Assembly: GCF_030015065.1 (NCBI RefSeq)
Contig: NZ_JAIVFN010000040.1
Coordinates: 1 to 35,231 of the forward strand
Direction of reading: 5' to 3'
Origin: Xanthobacter autotrophicus
Lineage (GTDB): Bacteria; Pseudomonadota; Alphaproteobacteria; Rhizobiales; Xanthobacteraceae
DNA length: 35,231 bases
Below, piece by piece: positions 15,150 to 24,341 of this stretch. Each line of letters starts with the position of its first letter. The first letter of the stretch is position 1. The position numbers and the translations under genes were made by a program. The notes below the pieces were generated by a model, which saw only the letters and a program-made list of their open reading frames with translations, was not told where the DNA came from and searched no databases.

Positions 15150-16196
15150 ATGGACGTGAACATGGAGAAGCTGCAGGCGCTGCTGGCCACGGTTGTGAAC
15201 GAGCTCGGCGCGGCGTCAAACGCGGCTCTGGTCATTCTGGGCGACAAGCTCGGGCTCTTCCGGGCGCTCGCTGAGGGCGCCGCGACGCCGGACGAGCTTG
15301 CGGCCCGGACCGGCACCTTCGAGCGCTATGTGCGTGAATGGCTCTGCGCCCAGGCCGCGTCCGGATTCGTGAGCTACGACGCGCAAACGGGCCGCTTCGC
15401 CCTGTCGCCGGAACAGGCCGCGGTGTTCGCCGACGACGACAGCCCCGTGTCCATGGTCGGCGGCTTCAGCATGCTCACGGCCGTCTATCACGATGAGCCC
15501 AAGCTCGCGGAAGCCTTCAGGACCGGCAAGGGGATGCACTGGGGGGAGCACTGCAACTGCCTGTTCTGCGGCGTGGAGCGCTTCTTCCGGGCCGGCTATC
15601 GGGGGCACCTCGTCGCCGAATGGTTGCCGGCGCTCGACGGCGTGGTGGAGAAGCTCAAGCGTGGTGCGCGTGTCGCCGATGTCGGATGCGGCCACGGCGC
15701 CTCCACCTTGCTGATGGCCGATGCCTTCCCCAACTCGGAATTCGTCGGCATCGACTATCATGCCGGCTCGATCGAACATGCGCAGCGGCTGGTGGAGGGG
15801 CGCGCGAATGTGCGCTTCGAGGTCGGCCGCGCGCAGGACTTCGAGGGGCGCGACTTCGACCTCGTGACGCTGTTCGATGCGTTGCACGACATGGGGGACC
15901 CGGCAGGCGCCACCGCGCACATCCGGCGGGTTCTAAAGCCCGACGGCACGCTCATGCTGGTCGAGCCCGCGGCAGGCAACTCCTTGGCGGAGAACCTCAA
16001 TCCCGTCGGACGGGTCTATTATGCCGGATCGACCCACATCTGCGTGCCGACAGCGCTGAACCAGGGCGAGGGCGTCGCGCTCGGCGCGCAGGCCGGGGCG
16101 CGGCGCATCGAAGAGGTGGTTCGGGCCGGAGGCTTCTCGACCTTCCGCCAGGCGGCAACGACGCCGTTCAACATGATCCTCGAGGCGAGGCATTAG
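15150..16196 (+). CDS. class I SAM-dependent methyltransferase with winged-helix N-terminus
   Basis: A 348-residue protein. Residues about 10-100 form a winged-helix dimerisation domain (ALVILGDKLGLFRALAEGAATPDELAARTG, then YVREWLCAQAASGFV). Residues about 165-345 form a Rossmann methyltransferase domain: motif I VADVGCGHGAS (175-185), acidic motif II EFVGIDYHAGSIEHA, motif IV FDLVTLFDALHDMGDP, and post-motif LKPDGTLMLVEP. The arrangement resembles the Rv2258c-like methyltransferases. The cluster HCNCLFCG (about 134-141) between the domains is cysteine-rich and could bind a metal; this is inference. Methyl acceptor unknown. GGAGCAGGG precedes the ATG. Probably controlled by the divergent AraC-type regulator. 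Confidence 0.88.
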   Translation: MDVNMEKLQALLATVVNELGAASNAALVILGDKLGLFRALAEGAATPDELAARTGTFERYVREWLCAQAASGFVSYDAQTGRFALSPEQAAVFADDDSPVSMVGGFSMLTAVYHDEPKLAEAFRTGKGMHWGEHCNCLFCGVERFFRAGYRGHLVAEWLPALDGVVEKLKRGARVADVGCGHGASTLLMADAFPNSEFVGIDYHAGSIEHAQRLVEGRANVRFEVGRAQDFEGRDFDLVTLFDALHDMGDPAGATAHIRRVLKPDGTLMLVEPAAGNSLAENLNPVGRVYYAGSTHICVPTALNQGEGVALGAQAGARRIEEVVRAGGFSTFRQAATTPFNMILEARH

Positions 16197-16198
16197 CA

Positions 16199-16300
16199 CG
16201 ACTTTGGCAGAAGCGGCAGCAGATGCGTCCGCTCTATGTGGCAGGGCTGATCGGTCCGGGCGAGCGCAAGAGCATCGAGCCCGGGGCCGAGCGCCCTCGC
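16199..16300 (+). pseudogene. IS701-like transposase fragment
   Basis: The frame reads WQKRQQMRPLYVAGLIGPGE followed by RKSIEPGAER, closely resembling the N-terminal RR..PLYVAGLIGPGDRKSVEPMAAR motif of IS701-family transposases. After about thirty residues homology stops. It begins immediately behind the methyltransferase stop, so an IS probably landed here and was deleted. Identification rests on one motif. Confidence 0.6.
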
Positions 16301-16569
16301 GGCCCGATCCGCTCGCGCCGGCGAGGTGGAGGACCGGCCTTGCGCCGGAGATCGGCGGCGTGGGTCCGCTGTTTTGTTCGCGCCCCTCCTTCGATGCCCG
16401 TCGGGGCGGATCGTGGATGCGCCGCGGGGCAGGGCGGTACGCCGGCCGCGTTCACGGCGGTGCCGCCCCGTGCTAGCCTGCGCGTCGCTCGGATCGCATC
16501 GCGGTCTGAGCGGGTAACACCTTCTCCTTCTTTAAGTCGGAGACGGATTCACCATCCCGAGATCGAAGT
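16301..16569. other. intergenic region before transglycosylase gene
   Basis: No gene seen. It probably holds the promoter of the transglycosylase gene at 16570, but no convincing -35/-10 pair stands out. Confidence 0.4.
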
Positions 16570-17811
16570 GTGAGCGCTTCCTTGCGATCAGGTTGCCGCA
16601 CCCTCCTCCTTGCCCTGCTGCTTGCGGTGCCGGCCTTCCAGGCGCCCGCCCGCGCGGCCGACGCTGCCTTCGCGCAATTCATCGCCTCCCTGTGGCCGCA
16701 GGCGCAGGCGGTCGGCGTCTCGCGCGAGACGTTCGACCGCGAGACACGCGGCCTCGAACCGGATTACAAGCTGCCCGATCTGGCCCTGCCGGGGCGGCCC
16801 GCGACCGGCGCCTCATCCCAGGCGGAGTTCGTGCAGGTGCCGGCCACCTACGTGAAGGAAGCCACCATCGCGCGGCTTGCCGCCGAGGGCCGGCGGCTGA
16901 TGCAGAAGCATCGGGCGGCGCTCGATCGCATCGAAGGCCAGTTCGGCGTGCCGGGGCCGATGGTGCTGGCGCTGTGGGGCCGCGAGACCGATTACGGCCG
17001 CTACACCTCCCCCCATGACACGCTGCGCGTGGTGGCGACCCAGGCCTATGTGGGCCGCCGCAAGGAGCAGTACCGCGACGAATTCATTCTCGCGCTGAAG
17101 ATCCTCGATGACGGCGCGGTGGCCCGCAGGGATTTCCGTTCGTCCTGGGCCGGCGCCACCGGCCTCACGCAGTTCCTGCCGTCCGAATACTACAAGCACG
17201 GCGTCGATCTCGACGGCGACGGCCGCGTCGATATCTGGCGCTCGGTGCCGGACGCGCTGGCGTCCGCCGCCAAGCAGCTCGCCGACAAGGGCTGGCAGCC
17301 CGGCTTGCGCTGGGCCTACGAGGTCCGTGCGCCGGCCGATGCCGACTGCACCCTGGGCGTGCCCGAAGCGCAAAGGCCCATCGGCGAATGGCTGCGCGCC
17401 GGCTTCGCGCCGGTGCAGAAGATCCCGGCCGCCGAGCAGGGCCAGCCGGCTTCGCTGCTGCAGCCCGAGGGCATCTATGGTCCGTCCTTCCTTACCACGG
17501 CGAACTATTTCGTGATCAAGCAGTACAATTTCTCCGATCTCTACGTGCTGTTCGTCGGCCATCTCTCCGATCGCATGGTGAGCCCGCAGCCCTTCGCGAC
17601 GCCGTGGACGGCCTCGACGCAGCTGCGCACGGCCTCGGTGGAGGCGATGCAGAAGCATCTGACGCGCATGGGCCTTTACCGGGACAAGATCGACGGCAAG
17701 GCGGGGATGCAGACCCGCGCCGCGCTCGGCGCCTACCAGAAATCGGCCGGGCTGAAGGTGGATTGCTGGCCGAGCGAGGCGGTGCTGCGCGCGATGGGCG
17801 CGGCGAGATAG
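16570..17811 (+). CDS. MltB-family lytic murein transglycosylase with peptidoglycan-binding domain
   Basis: A 413-residue exported enzyme. The signal peptide (LLLALLLAVPAFQAPARA, cleavage near residue 29) is followed by the SLT_2/MltB domain. The catalytic Glu is E139 in MVLALWGRETDYGRY, and the motifs AGATGLTQFLPSEYY and DGDGRVDIWRSVPDALASAAKQL follow. The C-terminal 60 residues (ASVEAMQKHLTRMGLYRDKI to the end) are a PG_binding_1 domain. It cleaves the MurNAc-GlcNAc bond of peptidoglycan to give 1,6-anhydro ends in the periplasm. There is no lipobox, so it is probably soluble. Start is GTG at 16570; the Shine-Dalgarno is poor, but the signal peptide fits. Confidence 0.93.
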   Translation: MSASLRSGCRTLLLALLLAVPAFQAPARAADAAFAQFIASLWPQAQAVGVSRETFDRETRGLEPDYKLPDLALPGRPATGASSQAEFVQVPATYVKEATIARLAAEGRRLMQKHRAALDRIEGQFGVPGPMVLALWGRETDYGRYTSPHDTLRVVATQAYVGRRKEQYRDEFILALKILDDGAVARRDFRSSWAGATGLTQFLPSEYYKHGVDLDGDGRVDIWRSVPDALASAAKQLADKGWQPGLRWAYEVRAPADADCTLGVPEAQRPIGEWLRAGFAPVQKIPAAEQGQPASLLQPEGIYGPSFLTTANYFVIKQYNFSDLYVLFVGHLSDRMVSPQPFATPWTASTQLRTASVEAMQKHLTRMGLYRDKIDGKAGMQTRAALGAYQKSAGLKVDCWPSEAVLRAMGAAR

Positions 17812-18601
17812 CCCCCCGCTCGACGCCTTCGGCGGTCCGGCTCCCCGCTATCCCTGCGCGCAGTTCCACGGCTCCTGCCGTGCGTGGGGCACCTGCCGGC
17901 GGGGGCGCAGGGCGATCCGGCCCCGCCTGCTGCTGTCCCTTGCGAAACGATTCGATCTTACAACCCCGGCCGGACCTTCCACACCGGGCCGTCATTCCCT
18001 GCGCCTCCTCCGGTCAGCCCGCCGATCGGATGTGACGCAAGGGGATGTTGCCGCGATTCTCCCGGCGCGCGCGATCGGCGATGGCACGGCCTTCCGGCAG
18101 GAAGTCGTGTCGCCGCACCGCCTAGCGGCGAAAATGGCACACTTTGCGCTGTCCAGATTCCGCCACAGGAGAGCCCGGATCAGGTGCCTCCCCGGGCATG
18201 CAACCCATGAGCCGGCTACCTCCGGAAAGACCGGATGATCCGGTCGCGTCAGGCGACATCCGATTACGGAAAAACTTATTATATATCAGCATATTAATAA
18301 GGATTCGCCAACCTCAGGCAGGAAGTTCATTGCGGTATTATAGTGAGTAATGACCGGCGTGCCATTCCTGCAACACTCGGCGGAAAAGCGGCTGCTGGGT
18401 GACGTGAACGGTACCGTTACGATTGATCACCGTTTGGCCTTTTGTATGTTGGCCTTGCGACGAAGGGGGGCAGTCCCCGGTCGCCCACTGTGTGTTCGGG
18501 GGGTCTGAGCGCGCAGTGGGAAATCGGGGCAAGAACCCTCTCGGGGTGCAGCCGCACCGGCGAAGCGGAACTCGCTCCCTCGATCAAACTTGGAGGTCAA
18601 G
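17812..18601. other. 790-base region with porin promoter and leader
   Basis: No gene was recognised. 17812-18240 is GC-rich without clear structure. 18262-18350 is strikingly AT-rich (TTATTATATATCAGCATATT and following) and a likely promoter or regulator region. 18483-18520 carries CCCACTG and CAGTGGG arms that could fold in a long 5' leader of the porin mRNA. Exact promoter boxes are not assigned. Confidence 0.45.
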
Positions 18602-20068
18602 ATGAAGATGGTGAAGAGCCTTCTCCTCGGCAGCGCGGCGGGTCTCGTCGCGGTCGCTGGAGCCCAGGCCGCCGATCTGCCTGTGAAGGCGAAGGCTGTC
18701 GAGTACGTGAAGATCTGCTCCGCGTATGGCGCCGGCTACTACTACATTCCGGGTACCGACACCTGCATCAAGATCGGCGGCTATGCCCGCTTCGATACCT
18801 ATGTGAATGCGGTCGGCACCTTCAATCCCGCGATTGCCTCGCCTGCCGGCACCGCCTTCAGCGGTCCGGGCGTGGCGAACTTCGGCTATCCCTTCAAGGA
18901 TGCCGACGACAGCGACTACCTGACCCGCGTCCGCGGCGTCGTCGACTTCGATGCCCGCACCGCGACCGATTACGGCACCCTGCGCTCCTACGTGCGCTTC
19001 GGCGCCGAGTGGAACTCGCAGTCTGGCGCCAATGCCGGTCCGTCTTCGGGCGTGTACTTCGAGCGCGCCTTCATCCAGTTCTCCGGCTTCACGTTCGGTT
19101 ACACCCAGTCGTTCTTCGACACGGGTCTGAACTACATGCTGACCACCCCGTATGCGGGCTCCAACACCTGGACCACGCTTGCGGCCTACACCGCCCAGTT
19201 CGGCAACGGCTTCTCCGCCACCCTGTCGCTCGAAGACGCCGCCAACCGCACCACCGGCGTGCAGCTGGCCGGCTCCACCACCCAGCCCATCATCGGCACC
19301 AGCTCGGTTGGCTCGGGCCTCGGCTACACCAACTACCAGGCCGGCCAGCAGGCGCCCGACATCGTCGCCAACCTGCGCATCGACCAGGCCTGGGGTTCGG
19401 CCCAGCTCTCCGGCGCGCTGCACCAGGTGCAGGTCACGGCTCCGCTCTATGCGGGCTTCTATCCGGGTCTCGAGGCCAGCGACAGCTGGGGCTGGGCCGT
19501 GGGCGGCACGGTGGAGTTCAAGCTCCCCTTCATCGCCGCGGGCGACAGCATCTTCTTCCAGGCCGGCTACGCCGAAGGCGCTGCCAACTATCTCGGCCTC
19601 TCCGGCACGGCCCAGGGTCGTTCCGTGGGCGTCGGCTCCATCGACCTGAGCCAGGTTGGCACCGGCATCTACGGCAACGGCGCGTTCTACACCGTGGCCG
19701 ATGCGGTTGGCACGAGCCTCTGGGGCGACTACTCCCTGACCAAGGGCTGGAGCATCCAGGGTCAGTTCCGTCACTACTGGACCCCCGGCCTCCGGTCGTC
19801 GATCTACGGTGGTTACGTCTCCTACGAGGTGCCGGACAACATCGTCGCGGCCTTCGACTTCAACCTGTGGCAGGTCGGCGTGAACACCGTCTGGTCGCCG
19901 GTGAAGAACCTCGATATCGCGGCTGAAGCCCTCTACACCAAGGTCGATGGCTCCACCCCGCTCGGCTACTACTCGTCGGTCACCCCGTCGGGCGGCAACA
20001 CCTACTCGCTCGTGGGCGGCTCCACCGACATCTGGTCGGGCGGCGTGCGCGTGCAGCGTAACTTCTGA
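18602..20068 (+). CDS. alphaproteobacterial porin (Porin_2 family)
   Basis: A 488-residue outer-membrane beta-barrel. The signal peptide (MKMVKSLLLGSAAGLVAVAG, cleavage after AQA) is followed by the family signature VKICSAYGAGYYYIPGTDTC and IKIGGYARFDTYV. Many alternating hydrophobic strands follow, and the C-terminal VQRNF ends in Phe, as needed for BAM recognition. GGAGG at 18592-18596 supports the ATG at 18602. It forms trimeric general-diffusion channels like Brucella Omp2b and Rhizobium RopA. An excellent terminator follows, so it is a single-gene transcript. Codon choice looks strongly optimised (many GGC/ACC/TAC), consistent with high expression. Confidence 0.95.
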   Translation: MKMVKSLLLGSAAGLVAVAGAQAADLPVKAKAVEYVKICSAYGAGYYYIPGTDTCIKIGGYARFDTYVNAVGTFNPAIASPAGTAFSGPGVANFGYPFKDADDSDYLTRVRGVVDFDARTATDYGTLRSYVRFGAEWNSQSGANAGPSSGVYFERAFIQFSGFTFGYTQSFFDTGLNYMLTTPYAGSNTWTTLAAYTAQFGNGFSATLSLEDAANRTTGVQLAGSTTQPIIGTSSVGSGLGYTNYQAGQQAPDIVANLRIDQAWGSAQLSGALHQVQVTAPLYAGFYPGLEASDSWGWAVGGTVEFKLPFIAAGDSIFFQAGYAEGAANYLGLSGTAQGRSVGVGSIDLSQVGTGIYGNGAFYTVADAVGTSLWGDYSLTKGWSIQGQFRHYWTPGLRSSIYGGYVSYEVPDNIVAAFDFNLWQVGVNTVWSPVKNLDIAAEALYTKVDGSTPLGYYSSVTPSGGNTYSLVGGSTDIWSGGVRVQRNF

Positions 20069-20096
20069 TCCTCGCCTCGGCGAAGATTTCCGAAAG

Positions 20097-20128
20097 GCCC
20101 CGGCGGGAAACCGCCGGGGCTTTTCTTT
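20097..20128 (+). terminator. intrinsic terminator after first porin
   Basis: Ten-base arms GCCCCGGCGG (20097-20106) and CCGCCGGGGC (20111-20120) around a GAAA loop, followed by TTTTCTTT. Confidence 0.95.
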
Positions 20129-20475
20129 GTCTGAACTATATATTACGCTGCGTCATCAGATGATTTATCTGGAATTGTAATAATCTAATAGTGCGCCTGC
20201 GGTATTCCAATTGGTCTCGCATTTTGCCATTGTGGTGAGCGCAAATGTGCAGTGCGCGTTGCAGGCACGAAACCGGGCGCTCGGCTTCACGACACATGAC
20301 TGTCGGATATGGAGCGTAGTTATCCGCCTCGCGCAGGGGCCGGATTACGGCGTCGCGCGTCACGGACACCTGACGCAGCCTGTGTCGTGCCATCTGCATG
20401 CCGCGACAAATTCGATCCGGTCACGTCTTCCCTTGCAAGGGCGGAATGGCGACGATACAGATACATTATATCGTT
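20129..20475. other. intergenic region between tandem porins
   Basis: AT-rich at 20129-20195 (ACTATATATTACG, then TAATAATCTAATAG), which is likely regulatory or promoter DNA for the second porin. No gene seen. Confidence 0.4.
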
Positions 20476-21819
20476 ATGGGGGACTCAATCGTGCGATCCA
20501 ACGCTTCTGCCCGGCTCCGCTCCAAGGTTGGCGGTCCCAAGGTTGGCGCCTCCCGGAGGCCGGTTGCCCTTGCGGCGCTCGTCGGGCTGGCGTCCGTGGC
20601 AGGCGCGATTCCGGGCGCGCGGGCGGCGGATCTGCTGACCGTCAAGGCGAAGGACGCCTACATGCGGGCCTGCACGGCGCAGGGCGAGGGCTTCTATTAC
20701 ATCCCTGGCACCGACACCTGCATCCGCGTGGGCGGCTATGCCTGGGCGGAAGGCTATTACAACACCTATACCCAGTATCCGGTGGAGAACGACGAGAGCT
20801 ATTCCATCGCCACCGGCGGCCTCATCCTCGATGCCCGCACCGAGACCGAATATGGCACCCTGCGTTCCTATTTCGAGGCTCGTTTCCGCTGGCGTACGGC
20901 AGACCCGTGGTCCGACGGTCCGAACAAGAGCGAGGTCGAGCTCTGGAACGTGTATGTCCAGTTTGCCGGCTTCACCTTCGGCCACGCCCAGTCCTTCTTC
21001 GATTTCTATGCCAATGCCAACGTCCTCGGCACGGACCCGGCCACCATCGGCGACGACACGCGCATCAACCTCATCGCCTACACCTACGAATTCACCAAGG
21101 GCCTCAGCGCCACCCTCTCGTTCGAGGATGCGGCCGACCGCCAGTCCGGCACCCTCGCCGCCGATCCGGCAACCTTCACGGACGAAGACTACCTGGCCGG
21201 GCAGAGCGTGCCGGACGTGGTCGCGAACCTGAAGTATGAGGGCGAGTGGGGCTCGGTGCAGCTCTCCGGCGCGCTTCACCAGGTCAAGGCGGTGTCGCTG
21301 CTGAACACCATCTCGTCCACCGACTCGGACTGGGGCTATGCGCTCCAGGGCGGCATCATGTTCAACCTGCCCATGCTCGGGGAGGAGGACACGCTCTATC
21401 TCCAGTCCGCCTATGCGGACGGCGCCATGTCCTATCTCGGCCTGCAGGATCCCTCGGGCAGCTATTCGCCCCCCGATGCGTTCCTCAGCCTCACCGGCCT
21501 CACCCGCGTGTCGGGCTGGAACTTCACCGCCTCGCTCCTGCACAATTGGAACGAGAAGTGGAGCACCGCCCTGTTCGGCGGCTATGCCGCCTACGACTTC
21601 AACGACGCCTGGGCGCAGAGCTTCTACGGCGCCTCCGGCGGCGTGAACTACAATCTGGGCGGCTATCTTGCCTTCGCGCCGGTGAAGCACCTCACCATCG
21701 CGCTCCAGTACGACTACACCTACAATTCCGCATCGAACTTCCTGCCGACGGACTTCTCGCCCGCCCTGTCGTCGGTCGATGCCAATCGCGTGCTGCTCTT
21801 CGTCTCCCGCGATTTCTGA
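20476..21819 (+). CDS. second porin (Porin_2 family), diverged paralogue
   Basis: About 447 residues. A long basic n-region is followed by a hydrophobic core (ALAALVGLASVAGAIPGARA, cleavage before AD). The mature start shares DLLTVKAK, CTAQGEGFYYIPGTDTC and IRVGGYAW with the upstream porin. It ends FVSRDF with terminal Phe. The body is more acidic and about 40 residues shorter than its neighbour, with different putative loop regions. The start is uncertain: ATG 20476 has no Shine-Dalgarno, GTG 20491 has GGGGGA seven bases before it, and ATG 20446 would make an implausibly long signal. Tandem porin copies in this group are often alternately regulated; here that is inference. Confidence 0.92.
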   Translation: MGDSIVRSNASARLRSKVGGPKVGASRRPVALAALVGLASVAGAIPGARAADLLTVKAKDAYMRACTAQGEGFYYIPGTDTCIRVGGYAWAEGYYNTYTQYPVENDESYSIATGGLILDARTETEYGTLRSYFEARFRWRTADPWSDGPNKSEVELWNVYVQFAGFTFGHAQSFFDFYANANVLGTDPATIGDDTRINLIAYTYEFTKGLSATLSFEDAADRQSGTLAADPATFTDEDYLAGQSVPDVVANLKYEGEWGSVQLSGALHQVKAVSLLNTISSTDSDWGYALQGGIMFNLPMLGEEDTLYLQSAYADGAMSYLGLQDPSGSYSPPDAFLSLTGLTRVSGWNFTASLLHNWNEKWSTALFGGYAAYDFNDAWAQSFYGASGGVNYNLGGYLAFAPVKHLTIALQYDYTYNSASNFLPTDFSPALSSVDANRVLLFVSRDF

Positions 21820-21854
21820 CGCCGCGGCGCTCGTCCCGTCCTCGTCCCCACCCC

Positions 21855-21886
21855 ACGCGCCATCCTCCTGCCGGAGGGTGGCGCGT
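21855..21886 (+). terminator. hairpin after second porin
   Basis: Fourteen-base arms ACGCGCCATCCTCC and GGAGGGTGGCGCGT (one G-T pair) around TGCC. There is no T-run, so it may be a rho-independent-like stop or an mRNA-stabilising stem. Confidence 0.6.
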
Positions 21887-22047
21887 TGTCCGTTGCGGCG
21901 GCGGGATGGGCGCATGGACCCGGTGCATCGTCCTCGGAAGGCTTCCGGTTGGTCGCCGAAATGTGCTGAACTCCCGCCACCGATGGCTGGCACAGGCGTG
22001 GTCGGCCGGGCCGCGCGCACCGGCGCATGAGAGGGAGGCAGGAGCGG

Positions 22048-24237
22048 ATGGCTGCAGCGGATGGGGACGGACGCAGGCCGGAGCAAGCGCCGGGCAAGGC
22101 GCGCAAGGGCGTGTGGCCGCTGGTCCTCGGCCTCGTCGCCTTCGCCCTCCTGTGCGCCTTCACCCTCGCCGCCGCCCGCGGTCCCATCGAGGCCGATCTC
22201 GATTCGGCCGCCGCCGACATTCTCGCCCGCACCGGGGAAGGCTGGGCCTCGGCCCGCTTTGCGGGGCGCGATGCCACGCTGGAAGGCGAGGCGCTGGCGG
22301 AGGAGGCCCGGGCCAAGGTGCGCGCCTCTCTCGAGGGCCTGTTCGGGGTACGGGTGGTCCGCGACGAGACCACCATCCTGCCGGAACGGCGCCCGTTCAC
22401 CTTCAGCGCGGTGAAGGACGGCCGCACCATCGCCCTGGACGGCTACGTACCCTCGGCGGATGCGCTCGCCCGCATCGTCGCCGCGGCCCGCGCCGGTGGC
22501 GACCAGGTGGCGGGCCAGGAGCGGCTGGTGCGGGCGCGCGGCGCGCCCCCGGGGGATTTCGCCGCTCTGGTGACGTTCGGCCTCGCGCAGCTGAAGAAGC
22601 TGCCCTCGGGGCGCATCACCCTCTCGGACGGCGCCATCGGCATCGAGGGCCGCGCGCGCGACCTCGCGAGCTACGATGCGCTGGCCCAGACCATGCTGGG
22701 GCCGCTGCCGGATGGCATGGTGCTGGCGCGCTTCGCCGTGCGCCCGCCGGTGGCCTCGCCCTTCTTCTGGTCGGCGGTGCGCGATGGCACCGTGCTGCGC
22801 CTCAGCGGCTTCGTGCCCTCGGCGGAGGCGCGCAGCGAGGTGGCCGCCGCCTTGTCGTCGGCCGTGCCGGGCATCGGCATCAAGGACGACACCCGGCTCG
22901 CCGATGGCGCGCCCTCGACCGACCTCTGGCTGAAGGCGGTGCGCTTCGCCGGCCAGCTTCTGGCGCAGCTTCCGGAAGGCCGGGTCACCCTCTCCGACAG
23001 CGCCATCGCGGTGGAGGGGGCGGTGCCCAGCTTCCCGGGCTTCGACCAGCTTCTGGCCCAACGCCGCGCGCCGCCCGACGGCTTTCAGATCACCCGCTTC
23101 GCGGTCGAGCCGCCGCGCGCCGCCCCCTTCACCTGGCGCATCGAGCGGTTCGCGGAAGCGGTGCGGCTGTCCGGCTACGCGCCCTCGGACGAGGCGCGCC
23201 GGCTGCTGGTGGATGCGGCACGCGCCGCTTTCCCCGGGGTGCAGGTCTCCGACGACATGCAACTCGCCTCGGGCGGGCCGGCGCCCGAATTGTGGGCGAG
23301 CGCGGCAAGCTTCGCCGTGGCCCAGCTCGTCAAGCTGGGGATCGGGGCCGCGGATGTCGCCGGCACGCAGGTCACCCTGTCCGGAGAGGCGGCCGATTCT
23401 GTCACCTTCCTGTCCGTGATGCAGGCGGTGAAGACCCCGCCCGCCGGTGTCAGCGCGGTGGCGGAGGCGGTGCGCCCGCCCACCATCTCTCCCTATGTCT
23501 TCTCGGTGCGGCGCGAGGCCGATGAGCTCACCGTCTCCGGCTTCTATCCGGATGCCGCCGCCCATGCCGCCATCCGCGCGACGCTGGAGCGCGACTTCCT
23601 GCGCGAGAAGGTGAACGACGTGTCGGCCGTGGGCGGCGGCGCGCCGGATGGTTTCCTGCCCGCCGTGCTGGCCGGGCTGACCCAGCTGTCGCGCATGGGC
23701 AATGGCGAGCTGAGCCTTGCCGACGGCCAGCTGCGCCTCGCAGGAACCGCCTTGACGCCGGCCGCCGTCGCCGAGACGGATGCCGAGCTGAAGCGGGCGG
23801 TGCGGCCGCCCTTCATGGTGGAGACCGCCATCGAGCCGGCCATCGCCCCGCCGCCGGCGGACACCGTGGCCTGCGGCCGGCAGGTGGGCGAGTTGCTGGC
23901 CCGCGGCACCATCCGCTTCGCCAGCGGCAGCGCCGAGATCGACCGGCAGAGCCGCGGCCTCGTGGATCGCCTCGCGGTGGCGCTGAAAAGGTGCCCGGGG
24001 ACGGTGGTGCGCATCCTCGGCCACACCGACGGGGTGGGTGACGCCGAGTTCAACAAGCGCCTGTCGGAGGCGCGCGCCAATGCGGTTCTGGCCTATCTCG
24101 CGGCGGCGGGCATCGCCTCCGACCGGCTGAGCGCGGCGGGCTTCGGTTCCGGGCAGCCGCTGGCGCCCAACGACACGGAAGCGGGCAAGGCGCTGAACCG
24201 CCGCATCGAGATCGAGGTGAAGGAGCGCGCGCCGTGA
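22048..24237 (+). CDS. OmpA-family protein with multiple BON-like modules
   Basis: A 729-residue protein. One membrane helix near the N-terminus (about 20-43, VWPLVLGLVAFALLCAFTLA) is followed by five or so repeated segments of about 120-140 residues, each with a (R/E)PP..(S/A)PF.(F/W)..(V/I)R-type strand, an L.G..PS.(E/D)AR helix and D.(Q/R)LA.GAP segments. These resemble BON (phospholipid/envelope-binding) modules. The last 120 residues are an OmpA C-terminal peptidoglycan-binding domain: IRFASGSAEIDRQSRG, then GHTDGVGDAEFNKRLSEARA (TD and NxxLSxxRA motif), ending NRRIEIEVKERAP. Architecture resembles mycobacterial ArfA/OmpATb but with more BON units. ATG 22048 is supported by GGCAGGAG; ATG 22027 is an alternative. 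First gene of a three-gene overlapping operon. Confidence 0.85.
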   Translation: MAAADGDGRRPEQAPGKARKGVWPLVLGLVAFALLCAFTLAAARGPIEADLDSAAADILARTGEGWASARFAGRDATLEGEALAEEARAKVRASLEGLFGVRVVRDETTILPERRPFTFSAVKDGRTIALDGYVPSADALARIVAAARAGGDQVAGQERLVRARGAPPGDFAALVTFGLAQLKKLPSGRITLSDGAIGIEGRARDLASYDALAQTMLGPLPDGMVLARFAVRPPVASPFFWSAVRDGTVLRLSGFVPSAEARSEVAAALSSAVPGIGIKDDTRLADGAPSTDLWLKAVRFAGQLLAQLPEGRVTLSDSAIAVEGAVPSFPGFDQLLAQRRAPPDGFQITRFAVEPPRAAPFTWRIERFAEAVRLSGYAPSDEARRLLVDAARAAFPGVQVSDDMQLASGGPAPELWASAASFAVAQLVKLGIGAADVAGTQVTLSGEAADSVTFLSVMQAVKTPPAGVSAVAEAVRPPTISPYVFSVRREADELTVSGFYPDAAAHAAIRATLERDFLREKVNDVSAVGGGAPDGFLPAVLAGLTQLSRMGNGELSLADGQLRLAGTALTPAAVAETDAELKRAVRPPFMVETAIEPAIAPPPADTVACGRQVGELLARGTIRFASGSAEIDRQSRGLVDRLAVALKRCPGTVVRILGHTDGVGDAEFNKRLSEARANAVLAYLAAAGIASDRLSAAGFGSGQPLAPNDTEAGKALNRRIEIEVKERAP

Positions 24238-24341
24238 TCTATCTCACCCTCGCCTTGTGGCCTTATCTTGTGGCGGCGGTCGCAATCGGCGTCGCCACGG
24301 GCTATGTGATTGGCCGACAGAATCCGGGGAGGCGCGCATGA
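24234..24341 (+). CDS. small membrane protein (35 aa)
   Basis: A GTG start overlaps the OmpA-family stop (GTGA at 24234-24237), and its own stop overlaps the next ATG (ATGA at 24338-24341). The product is essentially one transmembrane helix (IYLTLALWPYLVAAVAIGVA) followed by YVIGRQNPGRRA. Overlaps on both sides indicate translational coupling and a real gene. Function unknown; an accessory to the envelope protein before it is possible. Confidence 0.65.
   Translation: MIYLTLALWPYLVAAVAIGVATGYVIGRQNPGRRA

Noticed and set aside
20485-24024. 1179-codon minus-strand open frame
   Set aside because: It is antisense to the second porin and the OmpA/BON gene, both of which have clear domains; no recognisable motif in the antisense frame.
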